From positions 25,172,001 through 25,236,000 of the forward strand of contig OU612073.1 of assembly GCA_914767715.1 (NCBI GenBank): a DNA stretch of 64,000 bases. The letters are read 5' to 3'. A model generated the notes under the pieces. The model saw only the letters and a program-made list of their open reading frames with translations. It was not told the origin of the DNA and ran no database searches. The DNA comes from Membranipora membranacea (Eukaryota; Bryozoa; Gymnolaemata; Cheilostomatida; Membraniporidae). Every line of letters starts with the position of its first letter. The stretch's first letter is position 1. Positions 26,001 through 38,553 of this stretch are shown here, piece after piece. The position numbers and the translations under genes were made by a program.

Positions 26001-26111
26001 CACAGCCAGCCCTTAAAAGCGTTCGGGATGGCGATTTGCGGCCATAGGTGGTCGTTAACGACCGCCTACGGCTGCGATCGCCATCCCGAATGCTCTTAAG
26101 GGCTGGCTGTG
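26001..26111. mobile_element. 111-bp hAT-like foldback MITE with 8-bp target duplication
   Basis: The whole element is one long inverted repeat: CACAGCCAGCCC at the left and GGGCTGGCTGTG at the right, with complementarity reaching the centre GTCGTTAACGAC. It is flanked by perfect direct repeats GTGCTTGG at 25993-26000 and 26112-26119. An 8-bp duplication and CA-G termini fit the hAT superfamily. It has no coding capacity and must have been moved in trans. It is GC-richer than its surroundings. Confidence 0.85.
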
Positions 26112-27432
26112 GTGCTTGGCAGGATGGAACATAACAACATCAGATTTCAGATATCACCAGGCCACTGAGTATTAGGTCATCAATCTTAGCCCTAATCTTC
26201 TTCTGTAAGATACACAAACATTGTGTTACTAAACCATATGCTGAAATAATTACATACAAACATCATTTTATTAGGATCAATATTAACTGAGGAAGGCCTG
26301 CCTACATGATATTGCATGCAGCAGTATTCCAGGCCTTGATGCAGAGAAAACTAGTAATCCTGGAAGATAAACAGAGAGATGAGATTATATCATATTCCCA
26401 GTAGTGTTCGGCGGTTGTGCTTATATGTACAGTGTGAGAGAGAAGTGATGTCACTGACCATAAATCCAACACTGCTAACTGATGCATTGCAGATAATGAG
26501 CAGCACACTGTCATCATCTAGGATGGATGAGGAAGACAAGAGGGATATGATGACAATTATAACCCTGGAGGGTGTGAGGTGGGTGCGAAAGCTTGAGTGT
26601 GAACCAGTCATCATTTATTTCCTGCAATCACAGTGACTTGAAGTTCTATTCTCCAATAACAACCCAAATCGGAACATCTGGAGGAAACCACTCAACACTA
26701 AATTGGCCCAGTTGAGATTCCCGTTAACTACATACTGCTTGCTCTAGCAGACTGAACCTCAACTATCCACTCAAACTACCCCCCCCCCTCCATAGTCCAT
26801 TCCAACCATACCATAGCCATACCAACAACAACATCGTGGCTGTTACTATGAAATGAATATGTTTGGTGAATTGCAGTCATACTTTTGAAAAAGAGATATT
26901 CATTGTGTTGATTGAGAATCAGAGTGTAATATTATCAATAATGAACTCCAAAATAGAAAAGAGAGAACGTCAGCAAGTCAGAGCAGGTAGAATAATAACA
27001 TAAGCGAGGCAGCATTAAGCTTTGGTATGAACAGAAATGTAAATATGCAGAAGATAGTCAGATGTGCTGCCTGTTGTTGAGCTTGTGTTGTGCTTGTACA
27101 CCACACAAGATCATCATTAAAGGCTATCCTAGAGTTTTATATTCTTCCCTATCCTATTTTAAGTGGAATTTTTAAACTCAACTTTACAAAGGTTCCCGGA
27201 TCGTTCCCAGGGACGCTCATTATCAGCAACAAATCATTCCCCGAGGGATAAAATATTCCTATCCAGTGTATATTATGTGCAGACGGTCAGCTCAGCAAAC
27301 TATGAATTATAGATGGTGATCTATAGAGGCAGACTACAGTCATTACTTGTCAGCAGTGCGGGTTATATATGAGTGTGTAAGCTGCATACTGCGGAGGAGT
27401 AATAATGAGTGATATAACGCTGACTGTCTCTC

Positions 27433-30400
27433 TCACGTCGCCTGAGAGCTGCTCTCCTCCACTATGTGGTGGTGTTGTGCTCGATGCTGCTTCTTTCTCC
27501 CGGCCATCTTTTGTTTGGCTATCTTAACGCTATCCACCTGCTTCATGTGTAACTAAAACAGTATTAGAAAAAAAATACATGTATTTAAGTTTTATTAGTG
27601 AGAGATAAGCCTATGCAGTAAGCTTGATGCTCTGGTGGTATATCTGAGAAAGGTTATGTGATGAAGATCAATCTCTTGGGCAGCAATAACAATGTAGGGT
27701 TGGGTTGGACAGCAAAGAAAAATCTGTTAATTATAAACTACCTATTGGAGCTAAAGACTACCTTGAGGGTGGATACTGGATTAGATACTGATGTTGGGAG
27801 CTCAAGAGTATGACCACAAAAAATGAGCTCATATTTGTTCCGAAATATCCAATGACAAGCATAATAGCATGTTGGATGTTTTTGTGATGCCAGGCTTGGT
27901 ATTTTCATGAATTGGAAGCTAGAGTGAAATGAAAAAAAACTGCCCTGATGGTAGCCTAGATAAGATCACAGCAAATTGGTTTACCGTTTGACCACAAAAG
28001 TAAACCGATTACACCATGTCTTTGACCTTAGACCGCAGTGTAATTACAGGCATGGGGCATGCCTGCCTTTCACCACCGCAGTGTTATACTAATTTTTATG
28101 CTTTCTTGATCTCAGCCAGTGATTATAATGAGAAAACTTACTCTGTGGTAAATCAAAACCATCTAATCGCAAGCTAAGTTACAGAGCAAAACTATCAAAA
28201 GTTCAAACCAAAATGTGAAGAGTTTACTACAGCATAAAACCACTGCCTGACTGATCTTCACCATCAAGCTAAATTATGATTTGATGACCCATTGGAAAGT
28301 AACAAAAACAAAAAACATACACAATATGTCTATTACCTTTTAAACAAAACATAAACAAAAAAGTCATCTAGCCCTGTCACCCAAATAACGATCAGAAGTA
28401 TCAATGACTGCTCTGATATTTAGCTAAGTGGATTATAATGTAATCTAACTGACCTTGTTAGGTTTCTTGTGATTATCTCCCTCTGTATCGGACGAGTCGT
28501 CTCCCTTGGAGGCAGATTTAGATGTGAGAAGCTTCTTTATCTTATCCATATCGTCTTTAGTCTCTACTGCAACAATAAGATGTAAAAGTTCAGTGAAACT
28601 TGTAATTTTAATCAGAACTTAAAAATAATTCATTTACATCAGACTCCGCAGACTCAAACATACTCGATATTTAATTAGCTTCACTTAGAGACACCAGGAG
28701 GGGGTCAATTTGGGAAGCCAAAAATATGAAGTATATTGTTGATGACCCCTTTTGTTTAAAAAGAAAACCAAATACATTTAATTCATTATGACATTATCGG
28801 GGTTGGATCTCTGGCCTTGAAAAAAAGTCTTAACAAAATAAACAGAAAGCACAAATCAAATAAAACCCTGCTGATCTGTTGAAGGAAAACTAAAAACAGG
28901 TATTTCCTGTAGTATGTAACATTGAGCTGATGGCTGAATACTTCACTATGTTATGATTAGATATTGATCCAGCTGCCCACTTAAACTCATACAGGCAGAG
29001 ATACTGTGAGAGATAGAGAGTGGTGCTGGGGCAGATTGTAACGCCTATCATACTCATTATGGTCTTGTATAATTGCCAATTATTATGTAATTAAATAAAC
29101 CTATGATAGAGCTCATTACAGTAATTAGATTTACCACATGGTAGCTTTACGCATGTTTGTGCAAGGAGCCAATAACCTGCCGCCTTCTCAGCATACTGTA
29201 GATTTATAAAAAAGAAATCGAGGCACCTCCTTTCGATATAACTTAGACCTTTATTATGAAAGTTCAACCACCAGCCAAAGCACTCCATTTTATAAAAATG
29301 ATCATCTAAAAACAAACTCATCACATAACACATGATTTCAGCTGTTGCCAACATAAATGGTATACACCTGGACGTACCTGCTTGCGCGAGGTGCTCAGCT
29401 GATTTCTTATTCCTCTTAGTTTTAGCTTGTGCTCCGTTAGAGCTGCTCTGATCTACTGAAGCTCGTTTTCTGTTGCTGACTTTAGTTATAGTATCAGAGT
29501 TAGTTTGACCTTTGACCTCTGGGGTCCCATCCTCTGCCTGTATTAATAATAAACAGTTGAGTAGATTAGCTCCCTCTAATAACATCGAGGACACAGCCGA
29601 CTTATCCCCGGATCTATCGCTCCTCTGATAAAGCTGACCGGCAGTGAGTGAAGACATCTCAGTTATCGTCTCAAGATTTATAACAAATATTTTCTGTTGT
29701 GTTCGGCACTTTTCTCTTATCAGTTATGAATAAGTTCTGAGATATTCTAGCTTATATACCAGAGTGATCACAGTTTGCTAATAATGTGGTCAACTCAACT
29801 ACGTCAGGGCTTGTGTCCTCACAAAATATTGTCAACAAAAATAGCCTTGATGACTCTTGGCGTATGTAGCATTTCATGTTATGAGTAATGGATGGGGATT
29901 ATTAATTGCTAAACCAAGCCAAAGAAATGTAAAACCCCATCAGTGGTTACAGTGGATGAACACTGATTTAAAAACCACCAATAAAATAAAAAGTCCATTT
30001 CGCAAAAAAAATGTTGCAACACATAATCATGTATTGGCCACTTGTTTTAGAAGTGTTTGAATAAAATATATCCAAATTTCTATGCAACCGCATCACGGTA
30101 ACGGAAAAAATTTGACAATACGCACAACATATCAGAGTTGCGTAAATAACATGCGCTTAACTCGAGGTAAAAAAATGACACTTCGTCATCACTGATGTCA
30201 TTTCCTGGTAAGATTATTTCCTACTCCAGTTTGAGATAGTGCTGACATGACACGAGAGGATCCTCTATTTTTTAATGTAGCAATTTAATCGAAAATAAAC
30301 ATTACGAGTAAGCTGTGGTTTTAGACACCACTATTTACCTGAGTGGTATGGTGAATCATACATTCTATGATGCAGATTCCAAAATTACACATACTGCATA

Positions 30401-33400
30401 TTTCATTACCAGTAGGGAAACCACAAAAGTGCCGAGCTGTAGATTATATAGAAATACACAATGATGAAATACACAATAATAAAATAACGCCTTGGCATAG
30501 CTCCAAATGGTAGCCTACAATATATTCTATTCAACTCTCATCAGTAGCCTAGGCCTTGATCCTGTTCAGAAATATTTATGACAAATATGACAAAATAATC
30601 GGGACATTTTTCGTCTTGTTACAAAACTGAATTGTGTAACAATAAAAATTTACTGTCAAATAACAAACCATAGGGGAAGAAAAAGGGGTACTGGGTCTGG
30701 AACAATCCATAGTGGGAAACTGATTGTGCAATCTCATCATCCCCAAATATACAGCTTGAACTTCATAGAGAAATTTGGGTTTTTAATTTTGACTGGCCTC
30801 GGCTCAATCATATCTCAAAGTTCATCCGCTCTCTTTTAATGACAACCTTCCATCTATAGCTGCTCGATACTCTACCTCGTCCCAAACGGGGAGAGGGGGG
30901 GGGGGGGCTGTGCAAGAGTCTGGAGGCTCAGACTATACCTGGTCTTATCACACCCGATAAATCTACAGATATCACAACAAAGTAAGAATATTTTTACTAA
31001 TGCTATCATCACATAGTTAGGACCTCAATAATCGTTCAGTCCCACTTACAGGTCTTCGGTTGGATGTGATTCAGTCACAGTCATTATTTATATATTTAAA
31101 AATGAATTTTCATCCAAACAAGCCTTGTCATATTCATTCTATATCAGGGACATTCACACTAAACATACAATGCCTGTATTGTGTTAACTTGATACACTCT
31201 GACAATAAGGGTCACAATCAGGGTCAGAGGTGATATCATTGTTAGACTAGCTGACCCTAAAATAAGTAAACAAACAAATAAATACTGATTTCACTACAAC
31301 ATTATCATTTCCTGTCAGCATCATTTTGTCTGAGGCTTTGTTGCACAATCCTATCTTATTTGAAATTCACTTTTGATAGTTATGTTGGTAGCTGATAGTT
31401 ATGTTGGTAGTTGATAGTTATGTTGGTAGTTGATAGTTATGTTGGTAGTTGATAGTTATGTTGGTAGTTGATAGTTATGTTGGTAGCTGATAGTTATGTT
31501 GATAGTTGATAGTTATGTTGGTAGCTGATAGTTATGTTGGTAGTTGATAGTTATGTTGATAGTTATGTTGGTAGCTGATAGTTATGTTGGTAGCTGATAG
31601 TTATGTTGATAGTTGATAGTTATGTTGGTAGCTGATAGTTATGTTGGTAGTTGATAGTTATGTTGGTAGTTGATAGTTATGTTGGTAGTTGATAGTTATG
31701 TTGGTAGTTGATAGTTATGTTGGTAGCTGATAGTTATGTTGATAGCTGATAGTTATGTTGGTAGCTGATAGTTATGTTGGTAGTTGATAGTTATGTTGGT
31801 AGTTGATAGTTATGTTGGTAGCTGATAGTTATGTTGGTAGCTGATAGTTATGTTGGTAGTTGATAGTTATGTTGGTAGCTGATAGTTATGTTGGTAGCTG
31901 ATAGTTATGTTGGTAGCTGATAGTTATGTTGGTAGCTGATAGTTATGTTGGTAGCTGATAGTTATGTTGGTAGTTGACAGTTATGTTGGTAGTTGACAGT
32001 TATGTTGGTAGTTGATAGTTATGTTGGTAGCTGATAGTTATGTTGGTAGCTGATAGTTATGTTGGTAGTTGATAGTTATGTTGGTAGTTGATAGTTATGT
32101 TGGTAGTTGATAGTTATGTTGGTAGTTGATAGTTATGTTGGTAGTTGATAGTTATGTTGGTAGTTGTGTTGGTAGTTGATAGTTATGTTGGTAGTTGATA
32201 GTTATGTTGGTAGTTGATAGTTATGTTGGTAGTTGATAGTTATGTTGGTAGCTGTGTTGGTAGTTGATAGTTATGTTGGTAGTTGATAGTTATGTTGGTA
32301 GTTGATAGTTATGTTGGTAGTTGATAGTTATGTTGGTAGCTGTGTTGGTAGTTGATAGCTATGTTGGTAGTTGATAGTTATGTTGGTAGTTGATAGTTAT
32401 GTTGGTAGTTGATAGTTATGTTGGTAGTTGATAGTTATGTTGGTAGTTGATAGTTATGTTGGTAGTTGATAGTTATGTTGGTAGTTGATAGTTATGTTGG
32501 TAGTTGATAGTTATGTTGGTAGTTGATAGTTATGTTGGTAGTTGATAGTTATGTTGGTAGTTGATAGTTATGTTGGTAGTTGATAGTTATGTTGGTAGTT
32601 GATAGTTATGTTGGTAGCTGATAGTTATGTTGGTAGCTGATAGTTATGTTGGTAGCTGATAGTTATGTTGGTAGTTGATAGTTATGTTGGTAGTTGATAG
32701 TTATGTTGGTAGTTGATAGTTATGTTGGTAGTTGATAGTTATGTTGGTAGTTGATAGTTATGTTGGTAGTTGATAGTTATGTTGGTAGTTGATAGTTATG
32801 TTGGTGGCTTTATTTATTTGTGCAGTCATTTTTTAACTGTGACTAACAACTTCTGAAAATCGTAAGTCCGATTGCTACCCAAGTAATAGTAATAGTAATA
32901 GTAATAGTAATAGTAATAGTAATAGTAATAGGCCCTATTGTGAAGCATGTGGGTCGCTTTTCAGTATCGCGGTTACGATATTGTATCCTCGATCACAACA
33001 GACAATAAAAATGTTCAATAAAAATTCATGCCCCTATAAATACTATGGTAATTCAATAAGCAAAAATAATTAACTCCTCAGCCCTGTTGGTAGTTTCATC
33101 AGAGACTATAGATATATCTATAGTCTCTGGTTTCATCATGACAGCTATAATACTAATGATTTTTACCACAAGCTAATTTTGGAAAATCAAAATAATGATC
33201 CAAACAAAATACATAACACAGACATAACACTCCTATCACATATCATTCAGTTATGCACTGGGAATTGCTCAACCATGCTAAGAGGAAAAGAGGAAAACTC
33301 TCATTTGCTGAGTCCATTTTGCAACAAGACTGTTCCTTTCATCAGGGAGTTTGGGACCGCTTTCATCAATATACATATATATTCATATCAATGGTTCCTT

Positions 33401-34772
33401 TGCTAATCGATGCAAATTGGTAAAATGAAGCAGCTGCACTCAAGTAACTTACAAACCCCCCATGATACTACATGGTAATAATATCAGTGTGACCAACCTG
33501 TTTGTGGTCCTTAAACAATTTAAAGTCACCCTATCATGAGATTCGAGTCGCAAATAATAAATCCACACACCAAAAGCTTAGCCCTAAAATCTGTCTATAT
33601 ATCACAACTGACGGCATGTGGGCTGCCGGATAAAGTGTAATTTATCAGAGCCATCAAATAATACCCTATGGCAACCATACACCAAGTAAGCCTATAAATT
33701 TTTTAAAAGCAGCAGAGAATGGCCTAGTCTTTCTTATTGCTGAAACGGCCCCAGACACATGAAATAAGTATGTAATTAAGAAAGGTAACAACAAGCTCAC
33801 CTGTTCGTCAGCATCCTGGTCTGTAGTGACAGCCACCATCTCCATACATACAGGCCTCAGCACAGTCTTTGTAGCCACAACCAAGGTGTTCGTAACCTCA
33901 GACTTATTTTGCTCCACAAGGTGCAGCTCAATGATTCCGTCATTAGTGATCAGAGCTAAGAGGTTTTTGTTACTCTCAACTTGTTTTACACTTATACACT
34001 TGATTCTGTTGGCATTCACTTTGAATTCATGGATCGACTGTCCACTTTCCAGATCGAGGAAACACACTTTGCCACCTTCACAACCAGCAGCAATAACATT
34101 ATCACTGATGAAGTCAACTGAATGAGCTTTGCCTGGCAATTTGATAGAGTGGATGGTGGCAGCGTTGCTTACTGAGCAGACATCTAGTTTACCGTTATAA
34201 CAGAGGACATACTTGTCACCGCCTGGTGTCCATTTGACAATGTCTACAGGCGCAGGTGTGCTGGTGGTGTATGCACGCTTTGCTGTGACAAGATTCCAGG
34301 TCCTGATGGTCCTATCCTGACCAACAGAGAGCAAGAGCTTGCCAGTGGGATGAACTGCAAGACTCAAAACAGACCCCCTGTGACCGGTCATGGTTTTCAG
34401 GCATTCAAATGATTTTCCAAGAATCTTCCAAATGCAGATAGTACCAACATCATCTGATGAGAGCATGAACTCATCATGGAATTCTATAGCAGTGATTGTA
34501 CCACTATGTTTCATCAAAGTACCAGCTTCTTGTCTGGTTTTCAGGTTAAAAAGCTGAATAGTTTCATCAGCTGAGCCAGATGCCAAAAGTCTATTTGAAG
34601 AAACAGCTAGAGCGCGGACAGATGCACAGTGTGATTTGTCTGTGAATGATAGTTTGAGTTTTGCTTCATCTTCTGAGCTGGATAATGAGTAGCCAAAGAG
34701 CACCTGCTCATATGAACCCACCACAATTTCAACATCGAGTCCAAGAGCATGAGTTTTGACGGGGGCTGCCAT
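27433..34772 (-). CDS. PAK1IP1: PAK1IP1/Mak11-type WD40 protein, 4 exons, 454 aa
   Basis: Exons are 34772-33801, 29537-29378, 28566-28454 and 27552-27433, all in phase (1365 nt with TGA). The first exon encodes residues 1-324, a WD40 propeller opening with the family signature VVGSYEQVLFGYSL, then repeats with LLASGSADETIQLFNL, FMLSSDDVGTICIWK, LLLSVGQDRTIRTWNLV and a more divergent second half. Exons 2-4 encode a Lys/Ser-rich disordered tail (NRKRAS, KTKRNKK, QKMAGRKKQHRAQ) like the basic tails of PAK1IP1 and yeast Mak11. Family role: nucleolar 60S subunit assembly, and in mammals also PAK1 inhibition. The 4.3-kb first intron carries a satellite. The tail exons could instead be a separate 170-aa gene starting at an ATG at 29657; the phase-0 match at 33801/29537 and the basic tail favour one gene. 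An acceptor-like TTTCAG lies 24 nt before the ATG. Confidence 0.85.
31374..32812. repeat. 19-bp satellite array, about 75 copies
   Basis: Units of GATAGTTATGTTGGTAGTT, with a C/T variant in the last GTT/GCT, an occasional TGATAG for TGGTAG, and several units lacking the GATAGTTAT part (near 32160, 32250 and 32340). The array fills 1.4 kb of the first intron of the PAK1IP1 gene. It is followed at 32882-32931 by a separate AATAGT hexanucleotide run of about eight copies. Confidence 0.95.
33100..33129. repeat. 30-bp perfect palindrome with flanking direct repeats
   Basis: CAGAGACTATAGATA and its exact complement. The heptamer GTTTCAT lies immediately on both sides (33093-33099 and 33130-33136). 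The CAGAGA end and short target repeat suggest two fused terminal repeats of a hAT-like element. It is in the PAK1IP1 intron. Confidence 0.65.
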
Positions 34773-35368
34773 TGTGTTTCCGTTTAGATTGAGAAGCTGA
34801 AATGGGAATAACGGATTAAGTAAACAGCCCCGATCCTATGTCGAGAATCGATTGAGGATCCTGGTTTATGACATTCAGAGAACCTTGAAAATCAAAACAA
34901 CCAAAAAGTCCTACATCATCATCACTGATTTTGAGTTGGGAACTTTAACCTGGTGTTAGTGTATTTTTTGTTTCTATCTTCAAGTGTTCAGCATTGAGAG
35001 ATAAGGCAGCTCCTTTCGGATCAGGTATGTGATGCTGATTCCAAGGAGTATTTACTCATTGGTGATTCAGAGGAGAATAATATTATTGAATTCAAGATAA
35101 TTGGATAACTCCAGTTTGGGTATCTTTGTTGTTGTAATCCTTGAGTTACAGGTAACAGATTGTTACCCCTTGCCTTGATTAAATACCTTTGAAAACATTG
35201 AACACTAACAAACACAAAGTGAAAGGAGTGCTTCATTTTGATAACAGTGTTAATTAGGGTGTTTTACTACAGCAGGGGGAAGTAACAACATCTATCTCAT
35301 CTGCTGTTCTTATTTTTCTGTGGTAGGTGTTACTGTCATTACAGAAAAAAATCCCTGAATGGGTAGAA

Positions 35369-35449
35369 CCTAGCCTGTCTTAACAAGCTTTGTTGTGGGG
35401 GGTAGGAGGACAACAACCCCCACAACAAAGCTTGTAAAGACGGGCTAGG
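35369..35449. repeat. long inverted repeat, about 33-bp arms
   Basis: Left arm CCTAGCCTGTCTTAACAAGC continuing to TTTGTTGTGGGGG, right arm its near-perfect complement ending GACGGGCTAGG, with a 15-bp loop. No obvious target duplication. Foldback or MITE remnant. Confidence 0.75.
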
Positions 35450-35984
35450 TTGGCACACTTACACTTATACATACACTACGTCAATCTGACTCACCTTGTT
35501 AAAGCGGGCATTGTTTCAGATCGGTTTGTCAGATTGCTTTTGATGTTCTGTCCCAATATATGTAGATGGCCAAGTCGATTTGGCACACTAGCCAGTTTTA
35601 TGAAAAAAGTCATTGTGGAGGGTTTGTTGGTGCAGCCAGTTTTGCGTGCTAGGACGCATAGGCCTATTTTAGGAATTGTTCCAATCCAATTCTCCATGGG
35701 GACTAATCAAATTTGATTCTGTAAACACAGAGGTTAACTCACCTCTGGCGGCAAATCTTGTTGTTAATTTTGTCGTCACATTTATTTGGTTATCAGATAT
35801 CACATCATAGGCCTGAGTTTAGATACTGTTACTTTTCTTTCCTCTGCTGTGGGGTCTGCAAGCCACGCTTAGAGCTGACATAAGCGACTCAATATCCTTA
35901 TTGAGGGTGGCATAAACATATTAAGGCAGAAGGCGGCCATTTTTTGGGCTGTCATGTAGACCATGTTTGATTGTTCCAAGACAT

Positions 35985-36185
35985 TGTGATGTTTTCACTT
36001 TCTTTAGCTCCATGTGTTGGTTTAATTTGATGTCAGACAGAACGATAACTCCCAGGTACTTAACAGCACCTGCCACCTACCCATCCCATACTTATGGTCC
36101 CAATCTGACCTGAGGTTTGAATCCCTGGTCTCCAAAGGTTATCACATAACGTTTGGCGGCATTCATTGTAATGCATACTATAAGT
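35985..36185 (-). mobile_element. decayed LINE reverse-transcriptase fragment
   Basis: On the minus strand, broken by stops, the translation includes VKYLGVIVLSDIKLNQHM, the post-catalytic 'K-LG' segment typical of jockey/CR1-like reverse transcriptases. Too short to classify further. Confidence 0.55.
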
Positions 36186-36699
36186 ATAATAATAGTTACT
36201 CCTGAGTTCTTGGCATGACTACAATAAGAAGACCAATAGCAATGCAAGGAGTAATGTTGTGAATGTATAATGATAGGTATGCTATAATAGACAAAGGAGT
36301 TACAGGTTACTCCTTGCTATAAAGCGCTAAGTAAAGAGTATCTTTTTCTTGCACAACCCATATATAATGGAATAACAGCCTTGGCCTGTATAATTGTTAT
36401 CCTATTTATTGACTAGTTTATGCTTTGGCTGGGAGATCCGGGTTTTGCAAGTGTTAGTTTTTTAACGTCAACGACTCAGAACCTGGAAAGGGTCTTGTAA
36501 GCAGTACTCTCCAGTTGAATGTCATTTACCGGAGTCCAACCTCAACCACCGAAAAGTTCTGCTGTTTTCTTACTGATACTGTACAATCCACTGATATAAG
36601 CGTTAGACTTACTGGTGTTACATGAATCATGTATAGCACCCTTCCCTCGGATCAATGTATCATGTGGCTGTGTTGTTGTAGGATCATATCATAGACATA

Positions 36700-38553
36700 A
36701 TGAGTGAGCTAGGAACAGTCGAAGTCATCATCGAGCACTGGTAAGTTTTACAGAATTCAGCTTCAAGCTTATACTGCAAGCGGCGCATTCGGTGCAGAAC
36801 CGGTTCTTGATTGAATGGTGATGCGGCGCCTAAGCAAACCATGGTTTGCTAATAATGTTCAAACAAATCCTATTCTCTTCATTGCAGAACCTATGCCTGT
36901 ATCTATTCCCGCCTAATCACTTTGTGTGAAATGGGGGACCTTACAAGTCTGATTGTTCCAGCCCCCAGTACCAGTAGGGTGTATGGTCATGTGGAATGAT
37001 GGTTTAGCTGGTTGCAGAAGATGTAATAGGCTTTCTTGTACTAAAAAAAGATAATCCATGTATTAGGTTCACATCGGCTTTTCACCTCTGACACGATGTC
37101 ACTGAAGGGAACCTGTTGTACATTCAGACAATCACCATATTGATCATGATCTATTCCTAAATTCTGCTAATGTACTTGACTTTCTGACTGACTTGTTGAT
37201 GGTTTTATAGCTCTCAATGAGGTTACGGTCCGAGAGCTCAGGCTCTCAAAGATAAAATACTGAGTGTTGTGACGGACGCCAACGTTAATGTCAAGGCTGG
37301 CCGAGCAAGTAAGTACTCATCTTTCTTTGACTTATACTAGACGGGGGCCGTCGGGAGGGGAGCGGGGGTGGGTCAGACTATACTAGATGTTGCTAAGCTG
37401 ACATTCACCGGCTGGTAGATTGGTGATGTTCATCTGAGGGAGGAGAACTGAGTGGTAGCATAAGGCTGCTGGATAAATTGTTCATTGCTATTAAACCAAT
37501 TTATCATAGGAATAACTGGCTAAAGTTGTTGTTGTGAAATTATTTGAGCACACGCCTGATTAAGTGTCAGGAAGCCTGAACTCAACTTATAACGTAATTT
37601 CTCTATGTCATATTGAAAGTTCGCATGCAATAGCTAACCAGCTTTTATCTCAGAACTTTGTCCCATGAATGAAAGAGCCTACGGTTACTGTTGAACAAAC
37701 AATGGGATACAATCATTATCATTGTTAACTCAATCCAAGTGCTTAAAATTGTTTCCCAACTCTGGGGTCATCTTCTCTGAAATGCTTGTTACACCCTCCC
37801 TGGTTACACACAGATTAAGATTTATCAAAGGATATTTGAGTCATCTGCTCTCAACAACGAGTTTCTTTATAGTTTATCATTTTTTAGCCCATGTGTATCG
37901 GGGTTAAGGTAACTTACTTAAATCTGAAATTTGTTCTCTATTTACAGCCTCATATGAGATTATTATTAACGGAGATCTCATCTTCTCCAAATTAGAGACA
38001 GGGCAGTTCCCTGACGACGCCGTGGTATGTGTATTTTCTTCCTGAGGTCGTTTATATCGAAGGACTCATTTAATCTATATACTGATTAATCACACCCTCA
38101 GTTTATACCAAACAATATTGTACTCTGATGACTTTCTAAGAGGAATATCATTACGATGAAACTGTATAATAAAGCGCGCAGACATTTTGAATTGCGTAAA
38201 TCAATGACACATTTCTCCTGCACCGGCAGTTGGTTTGGATGTTTGTAGTTACTTTTTGCAAACATTGATAATATTTATAATGGAAAATGGGATCGCTACC
38301 CATTGCACACATCTGCAATGTTTTTACTCATTGTCAGAGAGGAGCATAAGATCACATATATTTTTGATTTGTTCTCAAACTACTGCTATGTAGGATGCTC
38401 AGTGTCCCTTTTGTGTTCCCCCTGATGACTGCTAATAATAGTAATGACTGGATATTTCTATTATAGCTTATAGAAGAGATTAGAGCAGTGGCTTCTGGAC
38501 AAAAGAAGCCGGAGACAGTCACTGAGTACGAGAGGGGCTGCTGTATTCTCTAA
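36700..38553 (+). CDS. MIEN1/SelW-family selenoprotein with CxxU motif and CaaX box, 4 exons, 100 aa
   Basis: Exons are 36700-36740, 37211-37308, 37948-38024 and 38467-38553; phases agree and the sum is 303 nt with TAA. The protein has a short strand (TVEVIIEHC), the redox motif C14-S-Q-U17 followed by GYGPRAQALK, then SYEIIINGDLIFSKLETGQF and a helix, ending CCIL. This is the thioredoxin-like Rdx family (SelW, SelT, SelH, Rdx12/MIEN1). The C-terminal CaaX box and the NG-L-FSKLE-G-FP segment point to the MIEN1 (Rdx12, C17orf37) branch, whose human member has CxxC and a prenylated CVIL end. Here the second cysteine is a TGA at 37218-37220. Frame continues for 83 codons after it with family-specific residues, so it is read as selenocysteine, not stop. 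A SECIS candidate lies 337 nt past the stop. Expected role: membrane-tethered redox protein; partners unknown. Confidence 0.9.
37218..37220 (+). other. selenocysteine codon (TGA) of the MIEN1-like protein
   Basis: In the context TGC-TCT-CAA-TGA-GGT-TAC (C-S-Q-U-G-Y), at exactly the position of Sec in SelW (CxxU-G-Y) and of the second Cys in MIEN1. The Cys14 codon is split by the intron (TG at 36740, C at 37211). Confidence 0.88.

Larger units (their letters stand above)
24517..27432. other. intergenic region with one foldback element
   Basis: Contains the promoter side of the Tctex1 gene and the 3' side of PAK1IP1. A minus-strand open frame from an acceptor-like TTGTTACAG to a stop at 25289 (about 80 codons) and a plus-strand frame ending at 26636 look mildly protein-like but have no partner exons or domains. 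A GCTAGCTAG-rich patch lies near 25780-25880. No gene is called. Confidence 0.45.
34773..36699. other. divergent intergenic region between PAK1IP1 and the selenoprotein
   Basis: The two genes are transcribed away from each other, so both promoters should lie here, but I see no clear core promoter motif. It contains a foldback (35369-35449) and a LINE relic (35985-36185). A possible splice acceptor (GTTGTTGTAG, ending 36681) lies 18 nt before the selenoprotein ATG. Confidence 0.5.

Noticed and set aside
26379-26636. Plus-strand 85-codon frame with mixed hydrophilic composition
   Set aside because: No domain, no partner exons and an overlapping open frame on the other strand; not enough support.
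29378-29657. Independent small gene starting at ATG 29657
   Set aside because: The frame between 29657 and 29538 is unremarkable, whereas an acceptor at 29537 joins in phase to the WD40 exon and adds the basic tail expected for PAK1IP1; kept only as an alternative.
37218-37220. TGA read as a nonsense mutation making the SelW/MIEN1 gene a pseudogene
   Set aside because: Its exact CxxU position, intact exons after it, conserved C-terminal CaaX box and a SECIS-like structure argue for selenocysteine.
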